This document shows, one piece after another, positions 1 through 12,702 of a stretch of 64,000 bases of DNA (position 1 is its first letter; each line of letters begins with the position of its first letter). The stretch spans positions 17,690,878 to 17,754,877 of the forward strand of contig NC_135174.1 of NCBI RefSeq assembly GCF_041146795.1. Reading direction: 5' to 3'. This DNA is from Maylandia zebra. Its lineage: Eukaryota; Chordata; Actinopteri; Cichliformes; Cichlidae. Below the pieces are notes generated by a model, which was not told where the DNA came from, made no database searches, and saw only the letters and a program-made list of their open reading frames with translations. Position numbers and translations under genes: made by a program.

Positions 1-322
1 GCACCTGACAGGTTTTTAATCACAGAAGCTTTACAGCCACTTCATTTTAGGGTTGATGAGCTATAATTTTGGCAAATTTCATTTTCTCTTTTACACTAAA
101 CTCTCTCTCTGAGCCAAAGGAGATAATGGGAAAATATTTATCCTGATGCTTTAAAATGGCTTTCAAACACGTTTCTAGCATTTTCGCCTGTTGTTTGAAC
201 TCAAATGATCCTGTTTGTTGTTGCAAAGGTCCCCGTTGAAATGATTAAATATGGCTCTTACGCACTCCGTCTCCAAAAAGAAACTCGCCTATTTTGTCAT
301 TATCCCCCCCCCCCCTCCCCTA
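1..322 (-). other. adrb1 3' UTR / downstream flank
   Basis: On the minus strand this follows the adrb1 stop codon. The stop TGA is immediately followed in frame by TAG, then G4-A-G12 (plus strand C12-T-C4 at about 304-320). No AATAAA is visible on the minus strand here, so the poly(A) site is probably outside the window. Confidence 0.6.
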
Positions 323-1516
323 TCACAGCTGTGATTCGGAGTGAGACAACTTTCCGGTCCCCAGGCTACTATCACTGTTGTCCAAGCCGGCGCAGTCTGA
401 CCACATCCCCAACGTTCCGGGCTCCAGAGAGGAGACGAACCCGCCGGAGCATCGGGACAGGTCGCAGGAGCTAATGTGTAGCCTGCGGTCGGCTTGCCTC
501 GGGCAGCACAGCAGCCTCTTAAAAGCCTTCCTGAAATCTGGGCTTCGGCAGTAAATTATGGGGTTAAACGCAGAGTTCACGTACCCCAGCCAGTTCAGAA
601 ACACGAAAAGGTCCTTGTCCACCACCTCTGCGCAAAAAACCCTCACGACGTTCACTATGAAAAAGGGCAGCCAGCACAGAGTGAACGTTCCCATGATGAT
701 GCCAAGCGTTTTGAGCGCTTTCTGCTCCCTGAGTGCCAGGATCTTAGACGGCCTCTTCTTGCACTTGGAGGTCAGTCCGGTTAAGGTGTTGTGAAACCTG
801 CCCTCGCACTTGTCGATCTTCCTCAGCTGCTTTTTCGCCTCTCTGTACACGCGGGCGTAAACAAATATCATGACCAGGAGAGGAATGTAAAAAGATATGA
901 TGGATGAGGAGATGGCGTATGCTCTGTTTGTGACAAAGTCGCAACATTCGGGGTCCTCGTAACAGTCTGTGTCCACGCTGTCCCGAGACCAGTGCATCAG
1001 GATGGGCAAGAAGGAGACCAGCGCAGAGATCGCCCACACCACACACACCACCGCTTTGGCCCGGGCTTTGGTTAACAAGCTTTGGTAGCGGAAAGGTGAT
1101 GTGATAGCCACATACCTGTCTATGGCGATAACGCACAGGGTCTCGATGCTGGCGGTGACGCAGAGAACGTCCACCGAGATCCAGAACTCACAGAAAAAGG
1201 TGCCATACAGCCACGAACCGCGCACCGCGAGCGCCGCGCCAAATGGCACAACCAGGAGCCCCATGATGAGGTCCGCGCTCGCCAGCGACACGATGAACAC
1301 GTTGGTGAGAGTCTGCAGCCTCTGCGTCCTGGCGATGGCCACGATGACCAGGATATTTCCGAACACGATGGACAGGACGATCAAAGCCATAACCACGCTC
1401 ATGCCCGCCATCCACTGCTCGGACGCGGCTGCAGCGGAGCCCGGTGAGTCGGACGTCTCGCTCCCTGTGCCATTCTGGAAGTTCACTGGCGAGGACGCGC
1501 CACCACCGTCCCCCAT
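323..1516 (-). CDS. adrb1: beta-1 adrenergic receptor, single-exon GPCR
   Basis: Class A catecholamine receptor of 397 residues that couples to Gs at the plasma membrane. Seen in the translation: a short N-terminus with one N-glycosylation sequon (NGT, about residues 16-18); seven hydrophobic segments from about residue 37; the TM3 aspartate in WISVDVLC that binds the ligand amine; a DRY motif; TM5 serines in SSSIISF that contact catechol hydroxyls; CWLPFF in TM6; NPIIY in TM7; a palmitoylation-type LLCCPR after TM7; and a C-terminal ESQL that fits a class I PDZ ligand. The single-exon structure is normal for ADRB1/2. The protein is shorter than human ADRB1 (477 aa, from memory) in the N-terminus, third loop and tail. 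The start has a good context (G at -3, G at +4). Assignment to beta-1 rather than beta-2 rests on the neighbouring nhlrc2 as well as on sequence. High GC contrasts with the AT-rich flanks. Confidence 0.95.
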   Translation of the reverse strand: MGDGGGASSPVNFQNGTGSETSDSPGSAAAASEQWMAGMSVVMALIVLSIVFGNILVIVAIARTQRLQTLTNVFIVSLASADLIMGLLVVPFGAALAVRGSWLYGTFFCEFWISVDVLCVTASIETLCVIAIDRYVAITSPFRYQSLLTKARAKAVVCVVWAISALVSFLPILMHWSRDSVDTDCYEDPECCDFVTNRAYAISSSIISFYIPLLVMIFVYARVYREAKKQLRKIDKCEGRFHNTLTGLTSKCKKRPSKILALREQKALKTLGIIMGTFTLCWLPFFIVNVVRVFCAEVVDKDLFVFLNWLGYVNSAFNPIIYCRSPDFRKAFKRLLCCPRQADRRLHISSCDLSRCSGGFVSSLEPGTLGMWSDCAGLDNSDSSLGTGKLSHSESQL

Positions 1517-1557
1517 GACGGGCTGCTGGGCTGTGAGTGGAACCAGGTCGAGATCAT
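1483..1557 (-). promoter_or_regulatory. upstream ORF overlapping the adrb1 start
   Basis: An ATG at 1557 lies 41 nt upstream of the adrb1 ATG in another frame. It opens a 24-codon ORF that ends at a TGA inside the adrb1 coding region. Its start context is weak (T at -3, A at +4), so leaky scanning is expected. It matters only if transcription starts upstream of 1557, which is not shown here. Beta-2 receptor mRNAs are known to carry an inhibitory leader peptide, but this ORF is not an evident homologue of it. Confidence 0.4.
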
Positions 1558-1960
1558 CAAGGCAGCACTAACAACGCCTTCACAGTCTATAGCTCTACTC
1601 CCACTGCGCGCCAACTCCATCTGGAGCGCCTCTCAAGTCCTCAGCCTGCGTTGGCTGCTGTAGCGGCCGGGACAGCAAAGCGCGCGGTGACATCATTGCT
1701 CCTCACGACCAATCAGGCAGCTCAGCGGGCAAACGATCCCAGCGGTGAAGTTGTGGAAGCAAACAAACACCTGAACCTTAAAATTTCAGTCAGTCTCTTT
1801 TTGGTGTCTTCACCAGTTAACGCGCATGGACGAATAAACCAAACTTTTATTAAGCAGGAGAAGCAGATGGTCACTCCCCAAACTGTCCATAACTATCATC
1901 GGTCCAAAAATCTTGTCGGTTATGGAAACACGATTAACCAAATATGGAAGTCCAGCAGGA
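1558..1960 (-). promoter_or_regulatory. probable adrb1 promoter / 5' UTR region
   Basis: GC- and CpG-rich stretch immediately 5' of the receptor gene, falling to AT-rich DNA beyond about 1760. It contains a CCAAT box on the plus strand at 1709-1713 and a CRE-like octamer, TGACATCA, at 1688-1695, one base from the consensus. No convincing TATA box was seen. The transcription start is not determined. Confidence 0.35.
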
Positions 1961-2331
1961 CATGAACTACAGGGATTTCGCTGTTTTCATCACTGGCGAA
2001 CCACAAACAAAATTTGTTTTTCCACTTGTCCGTTTTATATTTTTATCGCTAAGAATACATTCCGTGGGCATGAGGTCAGGCCCAACAACGGATCTGTGGT
2101 CCTTCCTTCACAGCAGCTGTATTATGGTAAACTTCTTATCTCCAATCGCAAGTACAGAAGGCTATAAAGCAGGGGTTGACTCACAGCTATTCAGTCCACG
2201 CATCACTGCAGAGATAAACATTCCAGGTCAGTTCCAGGTCATTAAAAATGATTTTTCTGACCTACACCTGAACCAGGTTTTAAATTATGGCCGAGATGGA
2301 AGAAAGACAAGCCTAGTAGTGAGCTTAGTTT

Positions 2332-2377
2332 AAAAAAAAAAAGAAGGAAAAGAAAGAAAAAGAAAAGAAAAGAAGGC
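2332..2377. repeat. purine-rich low-complexity tract
   Basis: A-rich tract made of AAAG/AAAAG units, about 46 bp. Confidence 0.8.
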
Positions 2378-4131
2378 GTTCAAGATAAAGAAACAACAAC
2401 AAAACAATGAAAGGAAGGTAGATTAAAGGATTTTCTTATGTAACGATGCCATTTTTTTTATTCAACAGACTTGGAAAGAAACAATTCATACTTTGGATGA
2501 ATATTGTTTCATCTTTTAACTCTATTCATAAATTAATCAAAAATCATTTCAGGAACACTGTCAACTTACTGTCAACACGCAAGACTTGCTAAAAAACACT
2601 GGACTAATGGGGCTCTCCATTGCCTCTTACTTTATGGCCTGCTCTCTGAGGCCATAAACTGTTTATTTATATGCAAGTGAGTTTCCAGTATGGAGACATT
2701 ACAACCTAAATAATTTAGTATTTGAGCAAACTGGCAGGAGTAAGGCTGTTTGTTCAACTCATTGTTGGTGCCCACTTTCAAATCTGACCACTACTGTAGG
2801 CCAACAAAAGTCTATCAGAGGGGCATTAAACAGAATATCAACTGAAAGTTTGGGGCCTAAAAAATACATTTTATTCACGTTAGTGTGGGAAATAAAATAT
2901 AGAGTTTCTTTATGGTTTTTGGTTAAAATGAATAAATAAATAAACTCCATTTATCTTCTTTCCACCTCTGTGGTGGCAGAAATTTCCAAGAGCTTGAAAT
3001 CAAACCCTATAAAACAAAAACATGTGCATTAACAGGAGTGGGAAGACTTTTTTTTTCCTATTAGTGCTTTTAAAAAAATCTATGGTCTGTTTTTAAATAG
3101 AAGAAATTCCTTTTCTGAAGCTTTCATCACAGGACAATGACGGTTAAAGGCTTAAAACGATTCCCTGACTTTGCTGATGCATCGGCTCCTCTTCTCGGCC
3201 GCATTTAAAGCGTTTACACCTCTTCGGCATAATTCAGATGTTCAGCAGCTCGTTTACTTTCATAAAAACGTGCTCATGGAAATGCTCTTGACCACTCAAC
3301 AGCAGCTACCTCCCACATAATCTTTGTGCAAGCTTTGAATGTCGGAATGAAGAGAAGTGCTGCTGGTTAAGCTTTGGTTGATCTCATATGTTGACACCAG
3401 CGCGGAGTCAAAGGTCAAAGTTGATTTCATTATTTGAAGTGATGGTTTTCCCCGTTTATGGATCGGGTTCGAGAGTCTCTGCAGAGGCAGACAAAGCGAT
3501 GTGTTCGAGTGAAGCTGCAGAGCGTTTTGTTAGCGGTTCTGCTCATCAGAAAACCTGCGTTTCAAGCAAACGTTCCTCACACGCCGCAGCCTGGAAATAC
3601 GGCAATGATATTTTATCTCTTACAGTGATATGATCTTAATGGAGCCCACTCAGCCACAGTGAATGGTGAATAAATGTTTCTGCAGGAAAATAAAAAGAAA
3701 CTGGAGAAACTGAAATTTTCTCCTTCACCTGGCCCCAAAACACCCCGCCAATATTAAATGAGCCATTTTATTTTGAAATCACCTTTTACGTGCAGTTAAT
3801 TCAATAACAATAAACCAGTGTCAGTTTCACAAATCCTGTGAGTGTCATAAGAGGCACATGGCTCTCAAGCCCCTGAGAAAGCTTTTTAAAAGCCCTTTTT
3901 GTGCTGGTGAAAGGAGCTGTGTGCTGGTGAAGCTCTTATCTGATCACTCACATTCAAACTCCTTACTTGGGGGGTGATCTTGCAGTTATATTAATATTCA
4001 TTTTAATGTGTTATAGCACCACAAGTGAGAGAAGAGGTGGCAGCTTCGATGACCCGAGCGCCTTACCCGACTGGGTATTTTATCCATGTACTGTGTTGAT
4101 GTTTTCAGTTTACCCAAATGTTAACTGAGGC

Positions 4132-4163
4132 TCTGTGTGTGTGTGTGTGTGAGTGTGTGAGTG
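4132..4163. repeat. (TG)n microsatellite
   Basis: About 32 bp of TG units interrupted by two GAG triplets. Confidence 0.85.
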
Positions 4164-5039
4164 GTACAGGGTTAATTGTGCTGCCAGAATGACAGTGAGG
4201 AAAGCAGCTGATGGGACAGAGGGATAAAACAGCAGGAAAAGACTCAGAGTGAGTCAGGAGGCCAATAATAGCTCTCCGTCTTAAGCGACCATGTCGTTGT
4301 AATGTTTATCTTTGCATATTAAAAGTATCTGGTTAAAGACAGATTCATTTGCTTTTATTTCTGATTTATCCTCAGGTCTGAGACGCAAGAGCTCTTTTTT
4401 GTGGCAGTTCTAACTTGTGGAGTTTATCTTCGTGTTAAAAAAATACACATAAAAGAATCACAAGATGACCGTCCACATCGCTGCTACCCACAACACATTC
4501 CACCTCAAGTCTGGGATTTTGTAAAACACTAATATTACTCCCCTGGGACAGTTCTGAAAAGACCTTTGAAGCTTTCCAGAGAAAGGACCATTTTTAAATA
4601 GCATTTTGCAGCTCATCCCATGCCCAGAGTGCATAAAACAAGAAAGTGCTTTCACAAAGCCCTGAGTGCACCCCGGGGACAAAAGAATTTTCAAGTTGTA
4701 GATCTGGAGCTAGGCTCCTGGCATGATAGGATAAAAGGATGGAGATAAAAGCGGGCAGCTTACCTATCAATGTCTTTTTCAATAAACTGTAATTTTTGCT
4801 CCTCTGGCAGAGCGAGCAGCAGCCTAAAGATTCCTTTAAAATGCAACGGAGCTCCCAATAATGTCACATATTCCAGTAAATGCAATAAAGTTTTCACTTG
4901 GTTTGATAAAAACATGTAATAATCTGACAAAAAGGGGAAGAAAAATCAAATGGCTCTTTGTTTTCAAACTGATTGAAAAGAAAAAGTAATTTCAAAACTA
5001 ATTCTGACAGATGATGGAACAAACCTGTTAAAATAAATG

Positions 5040-5560
5040 TGCTCATTTTGAATTTGTTGCCAGAAACACCTTTGAAAATAGTTGAGTTTTGATCTTCCTT
5101 GCAACTGTGTTGCATCACGTCTTATTTTCTTACCAACAATCTGTACTCTGGACTTCAGACAGGCCAGTTTGGTACAAAGAATTTTTTTTTATTACCACGC
5201 CATTTATTGGAATATGTGCAGAACGTGGTGTGACATTGTCCTGCTGAAATTGGCATCCAAGCATCCAATGGCTGGATTCATATGTTGCTCCAACACCTAG
5301 ATTTTGATTCAGCATTAATGGTGCCTTCATAGATTTGGATTTCAGTCACTAGTGCAGGAACTGAAAACTATTTTAAATTCTGTGTTTCGCACCGGTCCAC
5401 CTTATATGAGGCCTGGAAAAGAAGAAGTGTTTCTGGATCTTGGCACAGTATTGTGCAAAAGAAAAGAACCAACTATGTCCAGAAGAACAGAATCAGCGTT
5501 CTGGGATTTCCTTTCCTGGATGATTATATGTTGCTAGGAAAATGGGGGGAAAAGGGAAAT
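5040..5560. repeat. degenerate DNA-transposon-derived repeat
   Basis: This non-coding stretch resembles a widespread teleost element with text like 'tcctgctgaaattggcatcc' followed by 'atatgttgctccaacacct' and 'attaatggtgccttc'. It has no intact ORF. It adjoins the Tc1-like remnant downstream and may be part of the same composite insertion. The family name is uncertain. Confidence 0.4.
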
Positions 5561-5700
5561 AGGTGCAACGATTTATTGAAACATGTGCAAACATAAATGG
5601 ACAATACAGTAAAATTGTAATTAGAGTTACATATCATAGATAAGAAAATGTAGAATCTGCCCTTTACATTAAATAAGTACATTAGGTCAATTGCTGTCAA
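5560..5700. repeat. dispersed repeat, second copy at about 53870-53935
   Basis: Both copies contain 'gtgcaac-atttat-gaaacat' followed by 'gcaaacat-aatgg' and 'gtaaaatt', in the same orientation. The shared core is about 70 bp and diverged. It is probably the end of a non-autonomous DNA transposon. Confidence 0.5.
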
Positions 5701-5973
5701 TAGGAAATGAGCACACCCATATATCCATGATGAGCGGTTATTGTGGGTGTATCAACCATTATACCAGAATAGATTTTAGATTAGACACCAGCAGAAGATG
5801 ATAAGCACTGCAGAACATGGCCAATGTTAGAGGCAAAAAAGCAAATGCCATCAAATTTTCTTTCTCAGGAAATTAGAAAGTAGAAACCTCGCCCAGATAT
5901 TATCTGAGCTGCAGCAATGAGCTGCAGGAAATTTTGCTATATTTGTATTTTTAAGTGGAGATATTTGTATTTA

Positions 5974-6600
5974 TTACAGGTATTTTGTTACATTTTGAGT
6001 CTGTAATAACTGGCAATGAGTGTTGCATTTAAATCTAGACTTTGACCAGTCAGCAGTGGTTTTAACCTTGGAACTGTCCCGTGGACGCCATTTCTGCCTC
6101 TTTCTTATTGTTGAATCATGAACTCTGACCTTAACTGAAGCAAGTGAGGCCTGTATCTCTTTAGATGTTGTTCTGGGTTCTCTTGTGACCTGGATGAGTC
6201 GTCGATGCGCTCTACGAGTAGGTTCACCTCTGTTCCAGGTTTTCTCCATGTGTGGATAACGGCTCTCACTGTGGTTCACTGGAGTCCCAAAGTGTTAGAA
6301 ATGGCTTCATAACCCTTTCCAGACTGATAGAAGTCACTGACTTTGTTTCTCCGCTGTTGCTTTTTGAGATCTTTCAGCTTACTTCACTTGGTTTCTGTTT
6401 AATTCATGCTTTCACAAGGGAAGACGATTAGTTTTCACTAGCTTTTATTTCTTAAATAAATGAAATTATCATGTAAAAGCTGTATTTTGTATTTACTCTG
6501 GTTATCTTTGTCTTACATTATACTTAAAAAAACGTGACAAATATGCAAAAAAGAGAAACAGAAAGTAGGAAGGGGCAAATACCTTTTTTCACAGCACTCA
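5974..6600 (-). mobile_element. Tc1/mariner-like transposase remnant
   Basis: The minus-strand translation includes RLIQVTREPRTTSKEIQASL followed by ASVKVRVHDSTIRKR, the helix-turn-helix region typical of fish Tc1-like transposases. Bases 6280-6400 encode the preceding N-terminal DNA-binding part, with a sequence like YQSGKGYEAIS. The frame breaks after the RKR motif, and no DDE catalytic core is present, so it is inactive. Bases 6430-6600 resemble the non-coding end of the same family. Confidence 0.75.
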
Positions 6601-8943
6601 GGGTTCAAAGTTATCAAGATTGACTCCAAGCCCATATATTTTACTGCATTCAGTTACTGCAGTTGCATTTTTGTTGCATGCGAAAGCATTTACACAAAAT
6701 TAAACTGAGCTTGAACCACTCCAATAATTCTTGTTCCAGGACTCGTTAATTGACTAGGAAATACACACAAAACTGTTTTTCTGTAACTTCATTGTAAACA
6801 CGAGAGACTGCTTCTGTAAGCTGTCTGTTTATAACTATGTTAATGACCAAAACTAGAGTAAAAAAAAAAGAAAGATGGCTCTTTCTTTGTAACAGGAATG
6901 AGAAAAATGAAAGATATTAACTATGCGTCAAACAGGAGGTCTGCGTATGAGGCCAGCTCAGAAATAAACTGGCATTTTTACATTTTTATGTAACGAGTGT
7001 GCTCATTAGTGATGCTTTTGATAGCATCTCATATAAAAGAGCTTCAGCACCAGCTTATTAATGTATTGGTTGGAATTACGCAAAACAAACTGATTCTCAA
7101 ATACCAGGAAATGAAAAGAACGGCACACAAACCAGACTAGATAAAATAAGTTTTATTAGTTTTTCCTCACTGTGCTGCATATTGAAGTCCAACACGGAGA
7201 AGCCAAAGTATTAACAAGGTGCCCCTGAAGACAAAAGCATGCCAAAATGTGTCTGAGAAGTCAGAAATGAAGAAAAAAACAAAATCAAGTGAGAGTTACA
7301 AAACAATATCAGGAGCTTAATGCCCACCGACAGCCACCCAAAGGTTATTAGTGCTCATTAAAAAGTGCCAGAGGGATAAGAGAGCCGAGAAAGTACAACA
7401 ACTGCAGTTCGCTGGAAATAAATAACTTGTGGGAGTTGAAAAAAAGAGAAAGGAAAAACAAAACAATATTGCTTCTAATACGGTTAAAGTGCCATGAATG
7501 TACACCATCCATGCAATCCTTTCCAAGGCACTTGGGCTGAGTGAGCCAAACCAAATAAGAGCAGGCTGACGAGCACAATTAGGTTATGAGACATGATGAC
7601 AGCAACGATAATCAAAACGCTCTCACAACAACTCATAACTTAGTAAACCAATAAAGGCAAAATGACAAAACAACTTCCACATTATCATATCGCATTACAC
7701 AACGTGATCGAGCGGATCATTATTAGCATTCCTTTCATATAATGTTCCCTTTGTGAAGCTGAGATGAAGTGTATAAATGCTTGATGGAGAGAATTTAATG
7801 AGACTTTGGTTTCAGCGTGCGGGAACAGGCGGCAGTCATGTCAGTGTCCTCGGCTGCTTCCCCCTCCTCGAAAACAGGCACTTTACTCATTACTCAAAAT
7901 AACAGGTGGTTCGGAATCAAAACAGCTTCTGGTGCGCTGTGAATAATCGCAATCGGAAAGCTTTCGGGCTACGAGAGAACAGTGTAAACGGCTTAAGAAG
8001 AATCAGTCTGCTGCCACACGTGTAAACAAATGCACGCGGGATGGGAGCTCGATCGGCGGGCACCTTTCCAAGCTGATGTGACCAAACCAACCCCGCGCTG
8101 ATCTGTGGTAATACAGCATTTAAAGGAGGAAAGTGAAAACGTTTATACCGCGGCGCTGCACAACTTTAACATTATAATGATAACGAGAAATGAGAGTCTC
8201 TGCATGGACACGTTCAATAAACCCCCAACTGCATAAAGACTTAAGCGTCACACATCTATCCTCTCCTGCTAACTACCTCCTCTGCTGGGCTGAGATTAAA
8301 TGAAAGATATAGATTTTTATCCTAACCTAATAATCCCTATGAAAGCCTTACATAATTCAAATATCCTTTTTTTATGAAGACACTGGCTGGAACTCGATAT
8401 TAGCATTGAAAAGCTGATTCATATAAAGTCTCCATTTAAAGAAATTCTACTTATTTTATTACTTATCAGCTTATAATAATAATATTCATAATAATAATCA
8501 CTTCAAATCCTCCTTCCTCAATTAAAGTGAAACTATAAAGCTGAAGTTTTAGTTTTTACTTTGTTTTTAATACCTGAAAGAACTTTAGATTTTCCAGAAG
8601 ATAAGAGAATGGATGAAAATCCCTTTATTTATCTGCCCATCAATCACACCAGCAGTGCTACGATAAATTAGATATTCATAGTTTCTCATTAAATAACTTT
8701 AATAAGTTTCCTTATTCTTTTAGTTTTGATAAACAACTTGGCAAAACCCCCACATATTAGCAATGCAACCTGTCGTCATGAGAGCTCACTACATAAATAT
8801 AATATATAGTATATCTGCGGGTGTCTATCTGCACTCCTTTAATAGCCGTCGCACACAGTCGAGAACATTACCGAGCTAATGTGTTATATGTGAAGAGACA
8901 TCCGAGTATCTAAGGCTATTTTAACTAAGACATGTAGGCGGCT
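6601..8943. other. nhlrc2 3' UTR and intergenic DNA
   Basis: No gene seen apart from the likely nhlrc2 3' UTR at the upper end. TTTATT (AATAAA on the minus strand) occurs near 7150 and at several AT-rich sites between 8450 and 8640, so the true poly(A) site cannot be chosen. ATA/TAA-rich low-complexity sequence is at about 8465-8500. A moderately CpG-rich patch at about 7900-8160 stands out from the surroundings. Confidence 0.4.
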
Positions 8944-11900
8944 TCAGAAGGCATGAGTCAACTCCACGATGACCTCTCCCTCTCCAGAACTGGCGTTTAT
9001 TTGAAGAGGCTGGGAGAATGAAGCCGCTTTCATCATGCAGGCTTTACCTGCTTCCGTACAGTAGTACGCCCACATGGCCAACGTGAGGCTTGGACTGCCG
9101 TTTGTTTCCTTCATAACGACTGGAAGTTTGGCTGAGATGCAGAGGGGCTGTGAGAGATCCTTAATGGAACCAGTAAGCACCTGATGGTCTAGCAGCCACT
9201 CGTTACCTTTAAAAAAACAAAAAACAAAACAAAACAGGAAGTGATGTCAAAGGACGTCCAACTTTTATGTACAGTGTACATGCCTTGCTGGTAAACTGGT
9301 AAACTCAGGCCAGGCATTAACCTCAATGTTACTTTGAGATGAAGCACCCAGTTAAGCATTGTTGCAGCACTCTGCACAGTCTCCCCCAGCGGCTTAGCGC
9401 ACACTAGCACTGCTCAGGAACCTTTCCAGATACCAGTCTGATTGGTAGTTCTATCTCAACTCTGTAAGGATATGCTTCCAAAGTCTAGGACACTCTCAGA
9501 ATTCCAGTATTGTGTCCAGAATTGGCCGGGCAAGGACTAATCTGGACTTTGCTTTGGGAAATATGAAGGAGGCCATAAATTTTGGACTTTTCATCATCAG
9601 CGTTTCTCTATCATGTCAAAAAGAAAAACAAGACTTTTTTTATACTCGCATACAATCTTTTTCTGGTATAAAGACATATTCAGGTTTAAAAGTGTGGTTA
9701 AACTCCTGTATAGTGACAGACAGTGAAGTTTACTTGTCAGGCACACTGAATATTGTGGGCTGTCCACGATGAACCCACAGATCCACTTCAAGAATGACAT
9801 AAACTAAGCTCAATCCCCAGTTTGGTCACGTGTCCGCCTTAGTTCATCCATGTTTTGAAAGAACAGATGGCTTTGAATGAGAATAGCTGGCTGGCATCTC
9901 GATTTATTGCTGAACGTAGTGGGGTGCAGCCAGAGTGCTAGGGCTGACTCAAGCCTGCACAGTAAAACAGTCCCTCTGAAATATTAGGCCAAACTCACAT
10001 ACCCTTACTAAATCAAATAAAGAGTGGTTGAAGACATTCATTTTCTGAAACACAGGGAATATTTTTAGACACAAGTACACATCTGAAGCGACACGACCAC
10101 TGAAAGATAAATGAAAGTCGAAAAGAATCACCGGAGCGTCAGCGGTGAGAAAATATCACGCCACAGAGACCACAGAACCCAAGCCAGCCAAGATTAATGA
10201 AGCTGATGTCTAACGCTGGGTCCCAGGGAAACCATTTCTAAAAAGCCACTAAAAAAACAATTTAGATCTGGCGTGCACTTCTAAGTTGATCCATTAAAAT
10301 CCCTGCCTCTGCTCTGATCTGATCAGCATAAGTCTAGACTGGGTATAATGGGACAGCGGGGGATCACATAACATAGCCTGGTAGCTAATTATGTGAACCA
10401 AGGCATGTCGTCTTATCGAAATGCTCTAAAAATAGCCTGCCGTTATCGAGGATTTCATGCTGCAGCACTCAGGATGATGGAAACACTTTTGGTGCAAACG
10501 TAATGAACAGACCACAACTGTCACTAACATCACATCACATAAAAATAAAATCAAAAAAAAAATCACGTATCAATCGATCCTATGGTCCACACTACAATCT
10601 GAGAGAATTAGACTAAACCTCTTTAGAATATAAAATCATAAATTAAGCCATCCACGCCTCGTACCTCCTCGCTGGTGGTTTAAAAGAGCTTTGAGTGATT
10701 TAAGTATTTGTCTTTGTTTTAGCTGCGAACTATAAATTCCAGGTGTGGGCTGGCAGAGTGAGAATCTGCTTGTTGAACGGTGAAAACGACGTGCAGGCAG
10801 GTTAAGCATCCTTCACTTTTTGACAGATCAGAGACCAAAATAAAGTTTTGTAGGAGAGAATTAGAGGCTTCACTCCACAACGCGCTCATTCTAAGCACAG
10901 GGAGGACGTTTATGCTGCAGCCCTGACTCTGGTTGGTTACCCTGACGAACAGAGAAATAACTTGAGGAAAAGCATGCATTTTTTTTTTTCAAACAAGCTG
11001 TTATACAAAGCAGCTGCTGTAAGCTGCCTCCTCACTGCTCTGCCACCTAAATCCTTCCACTTCTGGTTCCCAGCAGATATTTGTGAAGTCTTTGCCAAAC
11101 ACTGCTGGGGTTTTAGAATTCAATTAACCTCTCACCTGAACGGGAAAAAAAGTCCAATCAAAGCTTAGACGCAGCAGATCTGTCAGTCCTCGGGTTTACA
11201 CACATTACAGTGATGTCTGTAGGCTGCTGCTTTAGTGCTTTTCTTCAGCCAACACGCAACAAAATAATTAACTTGCATTAGTCTGGCCCAGCAACACAAT
11301 GGAAATACAGCATGTCTGACTAACTAGCTTAGAAATTACAGTAATAATAACAAAAAAAAAAGCCTAATTTCTGTGTCACAGCATCATGTAATTTTACCAA
11401 ATAACTAATACAGTCAATCAGCTTCGAAAGGTTTTTGCTTTAAAGTGAGCTGAAGGTTCTCAATCAAGTCACAGAAGAATTACTAATTTTTTATATGCAG
11501 TGGTTAGCACTTTTCCCGCACAGCAAGAAGCTTCCTGGTTCAAATCTCCAGTGATGCTGGGGCCTTTGGTGCTTGCAGTTCGCATGTTTTCCCGGAGCCT
11601 GCCTGCGTTTTTCCAGCTTTTCCCCACAGTCCAAAAACATGCACAACAGGTTAACTGGTGATTCTAAACTGACTGTGGATGTACAGTACTTACTAAAGAA
11701 GCATTATATAAATGAGTGTTTATAAGTGCTCTTTAGTTGAAACTGAGAAGTTGAATTTTGTCAACATTATCTCAAAATCAAAAACTTTTCGTGCAAAACT
11801 TTACTTAAAATTCCAAGTGTGTCCCTGTGAACATGTGCAGCTGTGTGGCAGAAGCTCATGGATGTAACATCAGTGACAGGATGAGGTGTCAATGATGGTC

Positions 11901-12661
11901 AAGACATCTTTCATGGGCATGAAGGCTAAACATGCTCAGAACATTTACATGCATGATACTTCATGTAACAGTGACTGAACTTTGTCTCACCCTCTGCTGA
12001 GAGTGCCCAGCAGCTGGGCGCCTCTTCAGTGAGTTTGGTCCCTTCTGGAAGTGACAGTGTGACAGACATGATGACAGTCTGGCCCGCAGTCACCGCTACT
12101 GGCGGCATTTCTTTCCTGGCAGCTGATTTAGGCAGCGTGGGGGCTTTGGTCGGACCCGAGGGCTTTGTAGGTACCGAATCTGTGCACTCGCGGGAGATGG
12201 GGAGCTGGATAAAAGAGAGATATGGGTGTTTGGATTAAACAAAAGCAAGGAGAAAGCTACCCTAACTTACAGTGTCCTGTCTTTGTCACCTTTAATTCAA
12301 TCTCTTCTAGCGCAGAAGCTTTTAGGACAGATTAATTACACAAAAGTGTACAAAATGTAAAGCACTTTCTCAAGGTTGGAACCACACTTTTCCTAAATAC
12401 ACACACGCACACACACACACAGGCAACACACTCACCAGCGAGACAGTCTTGGAGGTCAGGTCCAGCACTTTGACTTGGTGGTTGTTGGTATCGGCCACGT
12501 AAAGCAGTTTTCCGCCGTCACCGACACAGATTCCTCCGGGTTCATTGAAGCAGGATTTGTTAAACTCTGGACCCAGAGTATCTCCAGCATCTCCTGTTCC
12601 TGCTAATGTGCTACACTGCTTTGTTTTTGGATCTACCACCTTGATCTGAGGAGAATCGCAG

Positions 12662-12702
<41 letters not shown>

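Larger units (their letters stand above)
1961..5039. other. intergenic, adrb1 5' flank, no gene seen
   Basis: No coding exon or recognisable transposon. It holds a purine-rich low-complexity run (2332-2377), a TG repeat (4132-4163) and otherwise unique-looking sequence. Open frames here are short and without recognisable domains. Distal adrb1 enhancers could lie here, but nothing in the bases proves it. Confidence 0.4.

Noticed and set aside
494-1571. Several plus-strand and alternative-frame ORFs over adrb1
   Set aside because: Shadows of the GC-rich receptor gene; no domain matches and the receptor frame explains the sequence fully.
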